Program-made: the position numbers and the translations under genes | Notes under the pieces: model-generated | Databases searched by the model: none | What the model saw: the letters and a program-made list of their open reading frames with translations, nothing else | Told to the model about the DNA's origin: nothing | Assembly (NCBI RefSeq): GCF_003610775.1 | Contig: NZ_RAQO01000002.1 | Coordinates: forward strand, 124,001-188,000 | Origin: Alginatibacterium sediminis | GTDB taxonomy: Bacteria; Pseudomonadota; Gammaproteobacteria; Enterobacterales; Celerinatantimonadaceae | Direction of reading: 5' to 3' | Length of the DNA: 64,000 nucleotides | In this document: piece by piece, positions 1 through 10,676 of the stretch | Layout of the letters: every line of letters starts with the position of its first letter | Numbering within the stretch: the first letter of the stretch is position 1

Positions 1-872
1 CTGACAGCTAGAACGACTGCGGGCTGTCCATTATATCGATTCTCAACCAACATTGGATCTTGGTAATCAAAGTAGACATCCGCAATATCTCCGAGCCTCA
101 CAATCCCACTATTTAGTTCACCAATACCGCTGTATAAACTTAGGTTCTTAATATCATCAAGAGTGTGAAAACCACTGCTTTGATCCACTCTGATACGTTC
201 AAATTGGGTTTCGAATTGGCCTGCATCAAAGGTCATATTGTGGCTAGCAAGTTGATTTAAGACTTGAATACCGGACAACTGATACTGCGCTAAGCGCTCA
301 TCAGCAATATCGATATTAACCACTTGTTGAGCAACGCCGTGTAGCTCAATTTTTTTGATTCCGGTTACAGACTTAATCCGTCTTTGTAGCTCTTGAGCAT
401 AGTCATGCAGTGAACTGGCAGGAACGTCTTCTCCGTAAACAGCAAACACCATGCCGTAAACCTCAGAGAACTCGTCTTGCACGATACTAATTTGTGCACC
501 CGCTGGTAGCTGAAGCTTGAGGTCATTGATTTTACGTCTTAGCAAATCCCACTGTTGTGGCAACTCACTCCCTGGTAATCCCTCTTGAAGATCAACAAAG
601 ACCATCGACATTCCAGGACGTGAGATTGAACGAAGCCGGCGTAAACTGCCCATTTCTTGCAATTTAGTTTCAACGGTATCCGTCACTTGCCGTTCAACTT
701 CAAGCGCGGACGCTCCGGGGTATAAGGTGACTACGGCTGCAGTTTTGACAGTAAACGAAGGATCTTCCAATTTACCTAATTGGAAGTACGAAATAACCCC
801 TGATATCAGGCAGATAACAGTGAAGAAAATAACAAAGACTTTTTGACGTATCGCGAATTGTGCAAGGTTCAT
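1..872 (-). CDS. RND efflux transporter permease, N-terminal part (gene runs off the window)
   Basis: This gene encodes an inner-membrane RND (AcrB/HAE-1 type) proton-drug antiporter. About 290 N-terminal residues are visible and the rest lies beyond base 1. The protein begins MNLAQFAIRQKVFVIFF, whose first hydrophobic stretch (about residues 8-30) is TM1. It is followed by the family's LEDPSFTVKTA and YPGASALEVE-like segments and the start of the porter domain. The ATG at 872-870 overlaps the stop of the adaptor gene by four bases (ATGA), so the two are translationally coupled. The start follows from that overlap and the family N-terminus. The substrate cannot be told from this part. No separate outer-membrane channel gene is seen in the window. 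Confidence 0.9.
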   Translation of the reverse strand, partial: MNLAQFAIRQKVFVIFFTVICLISGVISYFQLGKLEDPSFTVKTAAVVTLYPGASALEVERQVTDTVETKLQEMGSLRRLRSISRPGMSMVFVDLQEGLPGSELPQQWDLLRRKINDLKLQLPAGAQISIVQDEFSEVYGMVFAVYGEDVPASSLHDYAQELQRRIKSVTGIKKIELHGVAQQVVNIDIADERLAQYQLSGIQVLNQLASHNMTFDAGQFETQFERIRVDQSSGFHTLDDIKNLSLYSGIGELNSGIVRLGDIADVYFDYQDPMLVENRYNGQPAVVLAV

Positions 873-1963
873 TGAGCACCCCAAACGTATCGTTGTTGTT
901 GTCCAATCGTTTGGCCCTCGACAACAAAGTCGACACCAACTGCAAGTAATCTGTCTCCTTGTTCTACATCGCCAGATACACATATCTTATGGCTGTCGAT
1001 TAGCGGCACTTCTACCATAACGCTGCGCACTTTATTGACATCAATTTTGTATACTTTGGCCTGATCACCATTCATGCTTACGGCACTGTGCGGCAGGCAA
1101 ACAAGTCCAGCCAAACTGGAGTTCTCAATCTCAACGGCAACTCGTGCCATTTTACCTGGCAATACTGACTCCGGCTGTTCTGGCAAACTAAAGCTAAGTT
1201 CATACGTTTGTTTAAGCAGATCAGGCGAGCTTGTCATTTCACTCACGTGCGCTGATTGCGACTGACTTTGCCCAAACCATGTTAGTTTTGCAGACTGTCC
1301 ATGTTCAAAGTGTTGACGGTGGGCCTCTGGAATTTGCGCTACAAACTCCAAGCTATCATTCGCCTGTAAAAACATCACCGGCACACCAGGTAAGGTTTGC
1401 TCAAAGCTTTCTGAATAAACGTCGGCAACGGTAGCATCAAAAGGTGCATACAATTTGGTATAAGCCAAGGCATCTAGGGTTTTTTGTAAATTCTGTTCGA
1501 TGACCTGCACACCCGCTGCACTTCGAGCAACAGCTGATTTTGCCCGGTCAAGATTGACCGCGGCTATCGCATTATTAGCATTGGCTTTTTGTAATCTTTT
1601 TTGTTCCACTTTGGCCAGTTGATGCGATGATTTGGCTTCGATTAGACGGGCTTCAATCTCATTAACTAGGACTTGGTAATCATGCGGGTCTAGCTCTGCC
1701 AGCAATTGCCCTTCGACAACCTCCTCGCCAGACTGAACATGAATGTCGGTAATAGTCCCTGGTACGCGAAAACTAAGACGTGTAACGTCAGTGGAACGAA
1801 ACTCTCCGCTATATTCATGGCGTTGGATAGAGCTATTTGAATCTATTTCTATAACACTAACGGGTCTTAGTGTTTTACTTTGGTTTAAATCTTGCTGCTC
1901 CATGCAGGCACTCAGATTGAGCGTACACATCCCTAGTGTAATGATTCGCAGAGCAGTGTTCAT
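869..1963 (-). CDS. RND efflux periplasmic adaptor lipoprotein (membrane fusion protein)
   Basis: This 364-residue protein is the periplasmic adaptor that links an RND permease to an outer-membrane channel. It has a short signal peptide ending in a lipobox (LSAC, Cys20), so it is probably lipid-anchored. The first barrel/lipoyl half is seen as FRVPGTITDIHVQSGEEVVEGQLLAELDP split around a long alpha-hairpin (about residues 100-160, rich in Ala, Glu, Gln and Lys). The second lipoyl half contains LYAPFDATVADVY. Beta-barrel and membrane-proximal domains follow. The gene overlaps the downstream permease gene by four bases. A plausible promoter lies at 1993-2020, and the LysR gene just upstream may control the pair. 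Confidence 0.92.
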   Translation of the reverse strand: MNTALRIITLGMCTLNLSACMEQQDLNQSKTLRPVSVIEIDSNSSIQRHEYSGEFRSTDVTRLSFRVPGTITDIHVQSGEEVVEGQLLAELDPHDYQVLVNEIEARLIEAKSSHQLAKVEQKRLQKANANNAIAAVNLDRAKSAVARSAAGVQVIEQNLQKTLDALAYTKLYAPFDATVADVYSESFEQTLPGVPVMFLQANDSLEFVAQIPEAHRQHFEHGQSAKLTWFGQSQSQSAHVSEMTSSPDLLKQTYELSFSLPEQPESVLPGKMARVAVEIENSSLAGLVCLPHSAVSMNGDQAKVYKIDVNKVRSVMVEVPLIDSHKICVSGDVEQGDRLLAVGVDFVVEGQTIGQQQRYVWGAQ

Positions 1964-1992
1964 ACGGCACCTCTTAGTTTAATAATCGAGGT

Positions 1993-2020
1993 ATTGTACG
2001 AATGAAAACCGTTATGATAA
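1993..2020 (-). promoter_or_regulatory. Putative sigma-70 promoter of the efflux pair
   Basis: On the minus strand a TTATCA -35-like hexamer (2020-2015) and a TACAAT -10-like hexamer (1998-1993) are separated by 16 bases, about 30 bases upstream of the adaptor start. The -10 is good and the -35 is moderate. This is pattern-based inference only. Confidence 0.45.
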
Positions 2021-2039
2021 GTGCGTGAATCGAGATCTC

Positions 2040-2062
2040 TTTGTCTCGTTTTTTGAGACAAA
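2040..2062. repeat. 8-bp inverted repeat between lysR-type gene and efflux genes
   Basis: TTTGTCTC and GAGACAAA flank a 7-base GTTTTTT loop. The hairpin lies just after the LysR stop on the minus strand and upstream of the adaptor promoter. It lacks a downstream T-run on the minus strand, so it may be a weak terminator of the regulator gene or an operator. Its role is not resolved. Confidence 0.5.
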
Positions 2063-2071
2063 CAGAAACAA

Positions 2072-2962
2072 CTAAGGTAAAGGAACTAAATACTCGGTAA
2101 TTCTTTGGCTAAAGAAATCAAGAACACTCTGAGCTGCGTGACTTAGGGATTTTCGTTCAGAAAAAACAACCCAAATAGTTTCAATTTCACTTTGATATTG
2201 ACTAAAAATTTGTTCCAATTGCCCAGATTGAAGTTGTTGTTGAACTTGATGTTGAGGTAGCAAAGCTATACCCAATCCACTTTGCACCGCTAGCACAATA
2301 AAATTGTAATTATTGCTAACAATATGGCCATGAACATCAATGTCTGTTCCATCAAAAGTCCAAGGACTGGGTGTACCGGTTTTTGGGTGGCGATATCGGA
2401 TGCATTCGTGCTGTTCGAGTTGATCTAGTTGGCGTGGCATGCCATTGCTTTGTAAATAATCAGGGCTAGCTACGCAAACCAACGGTGTCGATACTATAGG
2501 TTTTGCCACGTAACTAGCGTCATCAAGAACGCCGACTCTAAAAGTTAGGTCCAAGCCCTCTTTGTACAAGTCTAAGTGGCTATCAGAGAAAACCAAGTCT
2601 AACTCAATATCAGGATACTGAGCCCTAAACTCTTGAAGCGGACCATTTAACCATTGTTCGCTATATGGAGCCAATCCAATTCTAACGACTCCTTTTGAAA
2701 TCTGCTGCGTACTTTGCGCAGCATGTTGTGCGTTATCAAGTTGCCCGATAGCTGCCTGAATACCTGCAAAGTATTGACGACCGGCTGTTGTTAGCGTCAT
2801 TTGTCTGGTGCTTCTGGCAAAAAGCTTGAATCCTAGCTCAACTTCCAAGGTGTTTATTCTTCGACTTACATTAGCGCGAGGAACGCCATATGCCGTAGCA
2901 ACCGAAGCAAAATTGCCCATTTCAACAACACTTACGAAAAGTTTAAGATCTTCGATTTTCAT
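2072..2962 (-). CDS. LysR-family transcriptional regulator
   Basis: This 296-residue protein has the normal LysR length and layout. A winged HTH spans about residues 1-60 (MKIEDLKLFVSVVEMGNFAS, then RANVSRRINTLEVELGFKLF). A periplasmic-binding-like effector domain follows (about 90-290), with the usual GVVRIGLAP start. It resembles the CrgA/AaeR-like subgroup that often sits beside efflux genes. It is transcribed in the same direction as the efflux adaptor and permease downstream, and control of them is inferred from position. The effector is unknown. A dispersed repeat lies directly upstream of its start. Confidence 0.9.
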   Translation of the reverse strand: MKIEDLKLFVSVVEMGNFASVATAYGVPRANVSRRINTLEVELGFKLFARSTRQMTLTTAGRQYFAGIQAAIGQLDNAQHAAQSTQQISKGVVRIGLAPYSEQWLNGPLQEFRAQYPDIELDLVFSDSHLDLYKEGLDLTFRVGVLDDASYVAKPIVSTPLVCVASPDYLQSNGMPRQLDQLEQHECIRYRHPKTGTPSPWTFDGTDIDVHGHIVSNNYNFIVLAVQSGLGIALLPQHQVQQQLQSGQLEQIFSQYQSEIETIWVVFSERKSLSHAAQSVLDFFSQRITEYLVPLP

Positions 2963-3024
2963 GGCTATTCTTAATCTCTATGTTAGCGGTTGATAGTAAT
3001 GACTAGAAAAATGATAAACAAGTC

Positions 3025-3334
3025 ATACCAATCCTATTAATGAGTTGGTCGTCATTAGTTGTATATAGAATTGTTTGGATCAATGAAAATATCGCAGTTA
3101 GTAGTTGACCTAATGACACCGTTTTTGTCGCTGGAAAGAGATAGTAATCGACTAGGTTGATTAAAAAATTATACCAATCCCATTATATTTTTGGTCTTTT
3201 ACTTGTTGTACTAAAACGGAAGAATTCGTAGTTATTAGCGGTCTAATGACAAGAGTTATGACGACAAGATTGGTGTTTTAGTCAAACAATAGTGATCAAT
3301 AAATTACTGTGATTGGTATTAGTAGGATTGGGAT
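3025..3334. repeat. MITE-like dispersed non-coding repeat (composite, two units)
   Basis: The left end ATACCAATCCTA (3025-3036) and the right end TAGGATTGGGAT (3323-3334) are inverted and match at 11 of 12 positions. A second unit begins inside at 3171 (ATACCAATCC) and ends with GATTGGTAT at 3311-3319, so the block looks like two tandem or nested units of about 150 bp. The first unit shares TAGTTGACCTAATGACACC and much other sequence with the copy at 55071-55231. No coding frame is evident. The block fills most of the 460-base gap between the LysR gene and rpsQ. Mobility is inferred from the terminal inverted repeats and the second copy. Confidence 0.75.
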
Positions 3335-3360
3335 AATACCCTATCTCAATTTTCACTGAC

Positions 3361-3384
3361 AAAAAAGGCTCCCGAAGGAGCCTT
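3361..3384 (-). terminator. Intrinsic terminator of the S10 operon
   Basis: Read on the minus strand, an 8-bp stem AAGGCTCC/GGAGCCTT closes a UUCG tetraloop and is followed at once by a T-run. It sits about 40 bases after the rpsQ stop. This is a textbook strong terminator and shows that transcription is designed to stop after S17. Confidence 0.92.
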
Positions 3385-3424
3385 AGTGTTGATTCTAAAA
3401 AGAATCAGCGCGGTAAGCCGAAGC

Positions 3425-3673
3425 TTAAGCTTTTGTCACAATCTCAACCAAAGTCCAAGACTTGGTTTTAGAGATTGGTGCACATTCTTTGATGCTTACT
3501 ACATCGCCTTCAGAGACAACGTTTTCTTCATCATGAACGTGAAGCTTAGTAGTACGCTTAATGAATTTCCCATAGATAGGGTGTTTCACTTGGCGTTCAA
3601 TAGCAACAACGAAAGACTTATCCATCTTGTCACTAACTACTTTACCTTGCAATGTACGGAGAGATTCGCTCAT
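3425..3673 (-). CDS. rpsQ: 30S ribosomal protein S17
   Basis: This 82-residue S17 binds the 5' domain of 16S rRNA early in 30S assembly. It starts [20 protein letters not shown] and carries the OB-fold motifs [14 protein letters not shown] and TTKLHVHDE typical of bacterial S17. It is the last gene of the S10 operon. Its ATG shares a base with the rpmC stop, so translation is coupled. A strong terminator follows. In E. coli and most relatives rplN of the spc operon comes next, but here it is absent. Confidence 0.98.
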   Translation of the reverse strand: MSESLRTLQGKVVSDKMDKSFVVAIERQVKHPIYGKFIKRTTKLHVHDEENVVSEGDVVSIKECAPISKTKSWTLVEIVTKA

Positions 3674-3864
3674 TACGCACCTGCCTTCTGGTTCAAAATA
3701 GTTTTAACACGCGCGATGTCGCGGCGTACATTTTTCAACAAATGCGATTGCGCTAGCTGACCAGTGCTCGCTTTCATGCGCAGGTTGAACTGCTCACGTA
3801 GCAAGTTTAGAAGTTCAGCATTAAGCTCTTCTACATTCTTTTCTTTGAGTTCGTTAGCTTTCAT
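3673..3864 (-). CDS. rpmC: 50S ribosomal protein L29
   Basis: This 63-residue L29 has the usual length and is a two-helix protein near the polypeptide exit tunnel. It starts [19 protein letters not shown] and has the conserved [17 protein letters not shown] and RRDIARVKT segments. It lies between rplP and rpsQ with one-base stop/start overlaps on both sides, as in other S10 operons. Confidence 0.98.
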   Translation of the reverse strand: MKANELKEKNVEELNAELLNLLREQFNLRMKASTGQLAQSHLLKNVRRDIARVKTILNQKAGA

Positions 3865-4274
3865 TACATCACCGTCCGAGTTACAAAAGTGGTTGCAATT
3901 GGAAGCTTGCGAGCAGCAAGTTCAAATGCCTCACGTGCAATTACTTCAGAAACACCGTCCATTTCATAAAGTACTTTGCCCGGTTGGACTTGAGCTACCC
4001 AATATTCCACGTTACCTTTACCTTTACCCATACGAACTTCGAGTGGTTTTTCAGTAATTGGCTTATCTGGGAATACACGAATCCAAATTTTACCTTGACG
4101 TTTAATATGACGTGTCATCGCACGACGTGCAGCTTCAATCTGACGTGCTGTCAGACGGCCACGGCCAGTCGCTTTAAGGCCGAAGTCACCGAAAGATACT
4201 AATTGACCTTTGGCAAGACCACGGTTACGACCGGTAAAAACCTTACGGAATTTAGTACGTTTTGGTTGTAACAT
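3864..4274 (-). CDS. rplP: 50S ribosomal protein L16
   Basis: This 136-residue L16 is a late-assembling 50S protein at the A-site tRNA and peptidyl-transferase region. It begins [19 protein letters not shown] and carries the conserved [19 protein letters not shown] and [20 protein letters not shown] motifs. The length equals that of E. coli L16. It follows rpsC by 11 bases within the S10 operon. Confidence 0.98.
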   Translation of the reverse strand: MLQPKRTKFRKVFTGRNRGLAKGQLVSFGDFGLKATGRGRLTARQIEAARRAMTRHIKRQGKIWIRVFPDKPITEKPLEVRMGKGKGNVEYWVAQVQPGKVLYEMDGVSEVIAREAFELAARKLPIATTFVTRTVM

Positions 4275-4285
4275 TACCGAGTCTC

Positions 4286-4978
4286 CTATTTAGCGTTGCG
4301 CTTGGCACGCTTAGGCTTACTTGGAGCTTCTGGTGCAGGAATTGGCATACCGCCAAGAATTTCACCTTTGAAGATCCAAACTTTAACACCGATGATACCG
4401 TAGGTAGTCAGTGCTTCAGCCGTTGCGTAGTCAATGTCTGCACGAAGTGTATGTAGAGGCACACGGCCTTCACGATACCATTCAGCACGTGCAATTTCAG
4501 CGCCGCCTAGACGACCGCTAACTTGAACTTTGATGCCTTTAGCGCCTAGACGCATTGCGTTTTGAACAGCACGCTTCATAGCACGACGGAACATTACACG
4601 ACGCTCAAGTTGACTAGCGATAGACTCACCAACCAATTGTGCATCAAGTTCAGGCTTACGAACTTCAGCAATGTTAATTTGTGCAGGTACGCCAGCTAAG
4701 ATAGCGACGCGCTTGCGCAATTTTTCTACGTCTTCGCCTTTCTTACCAATCACAACGCCTGGACGGGCTGTGTGGATAGTAACGCGAATGCTTTTAGCAG
4801 GACGTTCGATAGTGATACGTGCAACAGAGGCGCTCTTCAATTCTTTAGTCAAGTATTGACGAACTTTATAATCGCTGTTGAGGTTATCAGCATACTCGCC
4901 TTTATCGGCATACCAGGTTGAGTTCCATGGTTTTACGATACCTAGGCGAATACCATTAGGATGTACTTTTTGACCCAT
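4286..4978 (-). CDS. rpsC: 30S ribosomal protein S3
   Basis: This 230-residue S3 lies at the mRNA entry channel. It starts [20 protein letters not shown] and contains a KH domain with [16 protein letters not shown] and the C-terminal motif [18 protein letters not shown]. The length is near the E. coli value, with a Lys/Arg-rich tail. It lies 10 bases after rplV in the S10 operon. Confidence 0.98.
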   Translation of the reverse strand: MGQKVHPNGIRLGIVKPWNSTWYADKGEYADNLNSDYKVRQYLTKELKSASVARITIERPAKSIRVTIHTARPGVVIGKKGEDVEKLRKRVAILAGVPAQINIAEVRKPELDAQLVGESIASQLERRVMFRRAMKRAVQNAMRLGAKGIKVQVSGRLGGAEIARAEWYREGRVPLHTLRADIDYATAEALTTYGIIGVKVWIFKGEILGGMPIPAPEAPSKPKRAKRNAK

Positions 4979-4988
4979 TGCTTATCTC

Positions 4989-5321
4989 CTAGTTATCAGA
5001 TACAACCACAGTTATGTGACTGGTACGCTTGATAATACGGTCTGCACGGCCTTTCGCACGAGGGCGAATGCGTTTTAGAGTTGGTCCGTCATCTACAAAA
5101 ATTGTAGTTACTTTCAACTCATCAATGTCAGCGCCTTCATTGTGCTCGGCGTTGGCAATTGCAGATTCCAATACTTTCTTAACCAAAGTGGCAGCTTTCT
5201 TAGTGCTGAATTGAAGCTGAGTTAAAGCTTCTTCCACTGGTAGACCGCGTACTTGGTCAGCAACCAATCGTGCTTTTTGCGCAGAAGTTCGGGCAAAACG
5301 GTGTTTAGCTAATGCTTCCAT
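4989..5321 (-). CDS. rplV: 50S ribosomal protein L22
   Basis: This L22 lines the nascent-peptide exit tunnel. The preferred start gives 110 residues, beginning [19 protein letters not shown], which matches the E. coli length. An ATG one codon upstream (5324) is also possible. Conserved segments include [14 protein letters not shown] and the C-terminal [17 protein letters not shown]. It lies just after rpsS in the S10 operon. Confidence 0.97.
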   Translation of the reverse strand: MEALAKHRFARTSAQKARLVADQVRGLPVEEALTQLQFSTKKAATLVKKVLESAIANAEHNEGADIDELKVTTIFVDDGPTLKRIRPRAKGRADRIIKRTSHITVVVSDN

Positions 5322-5331
5322 CATTTATTCC

Positions 5332-6449
<1,118 letters not shown>

Positions 6450-6461
6450 TTAGCTTAACTC

Positions 6462-6764
6462 CTATTCTGCGCCGCCCATAAAGTCGATATCAGCGCCTTC
6501 TGCCAAGGTCACGTATGCTTTCTTCACGTCATTACGACGACCGAAACGAGCACCGTGACGCTTAGTTTTACCTTTAAGGATCAAGGTAGAAACGCCAGTT
6601 ACTTCAACTTCAAATAATTTTTCAACAGCAGCTTTGATTTCTGCTTTAGTTGCATCAGCAACTACTTTGAAAACGACAGTGTTGTCGACTTCTGCAGACA
6701 TAGTGCTCTTTTCAGAGATATGTGGAGCTACTAGAACTTTCAACAAACGTTCTTCGCTGATCAT
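6462..6764 (-). CDS. rplW: 50S ribosomal protein L23
   Basis: This L23 sits at the tunnel exit and is a docking site for trigger factor and SRP. The ATG at 6764-6762 overlaps the rplD stop as ATGA and gives 100 residues, the E. coli length, starting [24 protein letters not shown] three codons upstream is also open but breaks the usual coupling. The C-terminal half contains [20 protein letters not shown]. Confidence 0.97.
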   Translation of the reverse strand: MISEERLLKVLVAPHISEKSTMSAEVDNTVVFKVVADATKAEIKAAVEKLFEVEVTGVSTLILKGKTKRHGARFGRRNDVKKAYVTLAEGADIDFMGGAE

Positions 6765-7366
6765 GCTAACCACTCCTCAATTTGCTTAACTGCGTCAGCA
6801 GTAACCAATACTTTATCAAAAGCAATCAAGCTAACTGGATCAATACCAGCAACATCGCGTACGTCTACTTTGTAGAGGTTGCGAGCAGCTAGGAACAAGT
6901 TCTCATCTACTTCTGGAGTAATGATTAGAACATCGTTCAATTCGTATTCTTTCAATTTAGCGACAAGATCTTTAGTTTTTGGAGCTTCAACTGTGAAAGC
7001 TTCAACAACGATAAGACGCTCTTGACGAACTAATTCAGAAAGGATACTGCGGATAGCACCGCGATACATTTTCTTGTTTACTTTTTGGCTGTGATCCTGA
7101 GTCTTAGCTGCGAAGGTTACGCCACCGCTGCGCCACAATGGGCTACGGATTGTACCTGCACGAGCACGACCAGTACCCTTTTGACGCCATGGCTTTTTAC
7201 CGCCACCGGACACTTCCGAACGAGTCTTCTGAGCACGAGTACCTTGACGCGAACCTGCAGCATATGCAGTTACGACCTGGTGAATCAGTGCTTCGTTAAA
7301 CTCACGTCCGAAGGTAGTCTCGGAAACTTCAAGAGCGCTCTGCGCATCTTTCAATACCAATTCCAT
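6761..7366 (-). CDS. rplD: 50S ribosomal protein L4
   Basis: This 201-residue L4 is a 50S protein and, in enterics, the autogenous repressor of the S10 operon. It carries the tunnel-loop signature [20 protein letters not shown] and then [17 protein letters not shown]. The C-terminal globular part is conserved and ends KQIEEWLA. The stop overlaps the rplW start. The presence of an S10-type leader at the head of the operon suggests that L4 feedback is kept here. Confidence 0.98.
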   Translation of the reverse strand: MELVLKDAQSALEVSETTFGREFNEALIHQVVTAYAAGSRQGTRAQKTRSEVSGGGKKPWRQKGTGRARAGTIRSPLWRSGGVTFAAKTQDHSQKVNKKMYRGAIRSILSELVRQERLIVVEAFTVEAPKTKDLVAKLKEYELNDVLIITPEVDENLFLAARNLYKVDVRDVAGIDPVSLIAFDKVLVTADAVKQIEEWLA

Positions 7367-7381
7367 TACTATCTCCTAACG

Positions 7382-8017
7382 TTACGCTTTAATAGCTGGT
7401 TTAACGATGACATCGCTGTTTATAGCGCCAGGTACCGCACCTTTTACAAGGATAAGGTTGCGCTCAGCGTCAACGCGTACTACTTCAAGGTTCTGAGTAG
7501 TAACTCGTTCTGCACCCATGTGACCAGACATTTTTTTGCCTTTAAAGACTTTACCTGGGCTTTGGTTTTGACCAATAGAACCAGGTGCACGGTGGCTCAG
7601 AGAGTTACCGTGAGTCATGTCTTGGGTAGCAAAGTTCCAACGTTTAATAACACCTTGGAAACCTTTACCTTTAGAAGTACCAGTAACGTCTACTTTTTTA
7701 ATTTCATTAAACAGATCAACGTTTAGCTCATTGCCAACTTCAATCTCTTTACCTTCTCCGTCTGTTAGACGGAATTCCCACAGGCCACGACCTGCTTCAA
7801 CACCTGCTTTGGCAAACTGGCCAGCAGTAGGTTTGTTGATGCGGCTCGCTTTTTTAGCGCCAGTGGTCACTTGTAGAGCACGGTAACCGTCAGTTTCCTC
7901 AGTGATAACACGAGTAACACGGTTTGGCTCACATTCGATTACAGTCACAGGAATCGAGACGCCTTCTTCAGTGAAGATGCGAGTCATTCCTACTTTACGA
8001 CCGATTAGACCAATCAT
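7382..8017 (-). CDS. rplC: 50S ribosomal protein L3
   Basis: This 211-residue L3 is an early 50S assembly protein near the peptidyl-transferase centre. It starts [19 protein letters not shown] and shows the L3 signature [37 protein letters not shown] stretch is also present, including the Gln that PrmB methylates in enterics. It follows rpsJ by 31 bases. Confidence 0.98.
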   Translation of the reverse strand: MIGLIGRKVGMTRIFTEEGVSIPVTVIECEPNRVTRVITEETDGYRALQVTTGAKKASRINKPTAGQFAKAGVEAGRGLWEFRLTDGEGKEIEVGNELNVDLFNEIKKVDVTGTSKGKGFQGVIKRWNFATQDMTHGNSLSHRAPGSIGQNQSPGKVFKGKKMSGHMGAERVTTQNLEVVRVDAERNLILVKGAVPGAINSDVIVKPAIKA

Positions 8018-8048
8018 TGTAAAAACCTCTTATTCGTCAGACTCAGGC

Positions 8049-8536
<488 letters not shown>

Positions 8537-8542
8537 GGCGCT

Positions 8543-8570
8543 ATTATACTCAGCCAGCTTTCTAAAACAA
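8543..8570 (-). promoter_or_regulatory. S10 operon promoter
   Basis: On the minus strand a TTGTTT -35 (8570-8565), a 16-base spacer and a perfect TATAAT -10 (8548-8543) give a predicted transcription start near 8536. This fits a strong housekeeping promoter for the ribosomal operon. Confidence 0.8.
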
Positions 8571-8751
8571 GCCTTATGTAGAAAAAAACAGCGATACTCT
8601 CGTCCTATCCAAAATCAAAGCTCGATATATGCTGTAACTAGGCCCTTAGTCTTGGTATCTACCTCAAAATGCTTACTTGGTTCACTCTTTTACTCTCAAA
8701 AGTTATCTATAATGACGCCAGCCTGTGGTTATTCCTTGAATAGAGAGCTTT

Positions 8752-10674
8752 ATGCCAGCAAGTCAGAATAGACGCTCCATTATCCTTTATAGCAACAACT
8801 CGATTGAGCTCGGTGATTTGGTTCCGCACTTGGAGCATTTACGCGAGGATTTTGACTTACTTAATTGCAATCACCTAGAGCAAGCACTAAACCAAGCGCA
8901 GCAACTCAAGCTGAACAAGCAAGAGTTAGTGATGGTTATTTGTGGAGCAGGTGTTAAACATGAACCACTTTGCGAAATGCTCACCGGTATTAAGGCCTAT
9001 GGCGATCCGCTCACCCTAGTGATTAGAGATCTAAGCGAAGACCATGATCCGCAACAATTGGCAAAAATTACTAATATCGCCGGACTTAACGGCCTGTTAC
9101 TGAAGCCTTACACTGCCGGGGCATTCATTTCTCAAGTACAACGTCTAGTTGAACAATACCGCTCTACCCCACAACTTCTGGAACGTTATACCCAACATCA
9201 TCAAGATTGGTTGCAACAAAAAGTAGAAGCCAAAGTTAGTAAAATGCGCGCTGGCTTTTTTGACTACACCAGCATGACAGATGCCGAACTGGTCGACAAA
9301 GTTAGTCAAGAGTTGTTTAAGTTCTTTCAAGACAACGACGAAAACCATTTATGCCGTACTTATAGTAAAGGCCACTTACTTACTCAAGAAGGCGCCGAGA
9401 ACGACTTTTTGTGGTTTATCTCTAGTGGCGAAGTGGTCCTAAAACGCAGCGACGAAGAACAAGAACTAGAAGTAGCGCGGATGGGAACAGGTTCACTGGT
9501 TGGCGGTATGTCGTTTGTCACTGGAGAACGCGCGTTTACCTCTGGTGAGACAACCTGCAATACCGAAGTGATTAAACTCGATAGGAAAACCTTTGCTCGG
9601 GTAATGGAAACAAGCAGTTCTCTGCTTGCTTTGTTTACTAACTTGTTACTACGAAACTTTAATCGTAGACTTCAAAAAAGCATTCTGACCAAGTTGCAAT
9701 TGCAGCGCACCATTAACTCCTTAGATCAAGCTTACGAACAGTTATTTGAAAAAGAAAAAATGGCGGTTTTAGGACAACTCATCGCTGGTGTTGCACATGA
9801 ATTAAATAACCCTGTTGCTGCCATTTTACGTGGTAGCGAAACAATCAGTGAACACATTCCAGATTTAGTTAGAAACTCTTTGCCTCAGTCAGAACAGCAA
9901 CTGGGTCTTGATATTTTACAAAGCGCCATGAAAATTAGTCCGCTGTCTACCCGAGACATCCGCAGCCGAGCTCGAGAAGCACAGCAATATTACCCCAATA
10001 ATCTAATGGCCCGTAAAGCCGTATTGATGGGACTAGACTCAAAAGAAGCGTTCAAAGCCCATTTCACAAGTAGCGATAGCGATACCAAGCTTGATGCCTT
10101 GGAGAAGTACCATCAAGTGGGCACTTTTCTGCGCAACATTTCAGTTTGCAGTCATCGCATCGCGGATTTGGTTAAAAGTCTTAAGCACTATTCCGGACAG
10201 GACCCAGAACAGCAAGTCGAAAGCGATATCAATGAAGGACTAGCTGAAACCGTTATGATTCTAGACAACCGTCTGAAGCATTTTAATGTCGATTGTCGTT
10301 ACGGCGAACTGCCCTCTTTAGCTTGTTACCCTATTGCACTGCAACAAGTTTGGACCAACTTAATCGCTAATGCCTTAGATGCCATGGAAGAAGGTGGAAA
10401 CATTAGTATTAGCAGTCAATTTTTTGATGTATCACCAAGCTATATAAATGTTGTTATCGAAGATAATGGTCCAGGTATTCCAGATACAATTAAAGACAAG
10501 ATATTTGAGTTAAACTACACCACCAAACGAGAAGGTAATTTTGGTCTTGGGATTGGACTTACTATTTGCCAACAAATTGTCACACAGCACCAGGGGCAAA
10601 TAACCGTCGTGTCAGAGCCCGGAAATTTCACCCGTTTCACAGTTAGCCTACCGGTAAACCACCAGCGAGGATAA
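8752..10674 (+). CDS. Soluble sensor histidine kinase with pseudo-receiver and cyclic-nucleotide-binding-like domain
   Basis: This 640-residue kinase has no evident membrane segment. Residues 1-135 look like a receiver domain, ending LLLKPYTAGAFISQV, but the acidic phosphoacceptor position reads ICGAG, so it is probably a pseudo-receiver. Residues about 198-300 form a cNMP-binding/CRP-like beta-roll (GHLLTQEGAENDFLWFISSGEV, in part). The HisKA box is GVAHELNNPVAA with His349, and the ATPase has N-box LIANALDAMEE and G-boxes DNGPGIP and GLGIGLT. A receiver-only gene follows two bases after the stop. Whether the beta-roll binds a nucleotide cannot be told. A TATAAT at 8708-8713 lacks a good -35. 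Confidence 0.88.
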   Translation: MPASQNRRSIILYSNNSIELGDLVPHLEHLREDFDLLNCNHLEQALNQAQQLKLNKQELVMVICGAGVKHEPLCEMLTGIKAYGDPLTLVIRDLSEDHDPQQLAKITNIAGLNGLLLKPYTAGAFISQVQRLVEQYRSTPQLLERYTQHHQDWLQQKVEAKVSKMRAGFFDYTSMTDAELVDKVSQELFKFFQDNDENHLCRTYSKGHLLTQEGAENDFLWFISSGEVVLKRSDEEQELEVARMGTGSLVGGMSFVTGERAFTSGETTCNTEVIKLDRKTFARVMETSSSLLALFTNLLLRNFNRRLQKSILTKLQLQRTINSLDQAYEQLFEKEKMAVLGQLIAGVAHELNNPVAAILRGSETISEHIPDLVRNSLPQSEQQLGLDILQSAMKISPLSTRDIRSRAREAQQYYPNNLMARKAVLMGLDSKEAFKAHFTSSDSDTKLDALEKYHQVGTFLRNISVCSHRIADLVKSLKHYSGQDPEQQVESDINEGLAETVMILDNRLKHFNVDCRYGELPSLACYPIALQQVWTNLIANALDAMEEGGNISISSQFFDVSPSYINVVIEDNGPGIPDTIKDKIFELNYTTKREGNFGLGIGLTICQQIVTQHQGQITVVSEPGNFTRFTVSLPVNHQRG

Positions 10675-10676
10675 AA

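Noticed and set aside
7085-7726. Long plus-strand open frame (213 codons) across rplD and rplC
   Set aside because: It is antisense to two certain ribosomal protein genes, has no protein-like composition or ribosome-binding site, and is explained by codon bias of the real genes.
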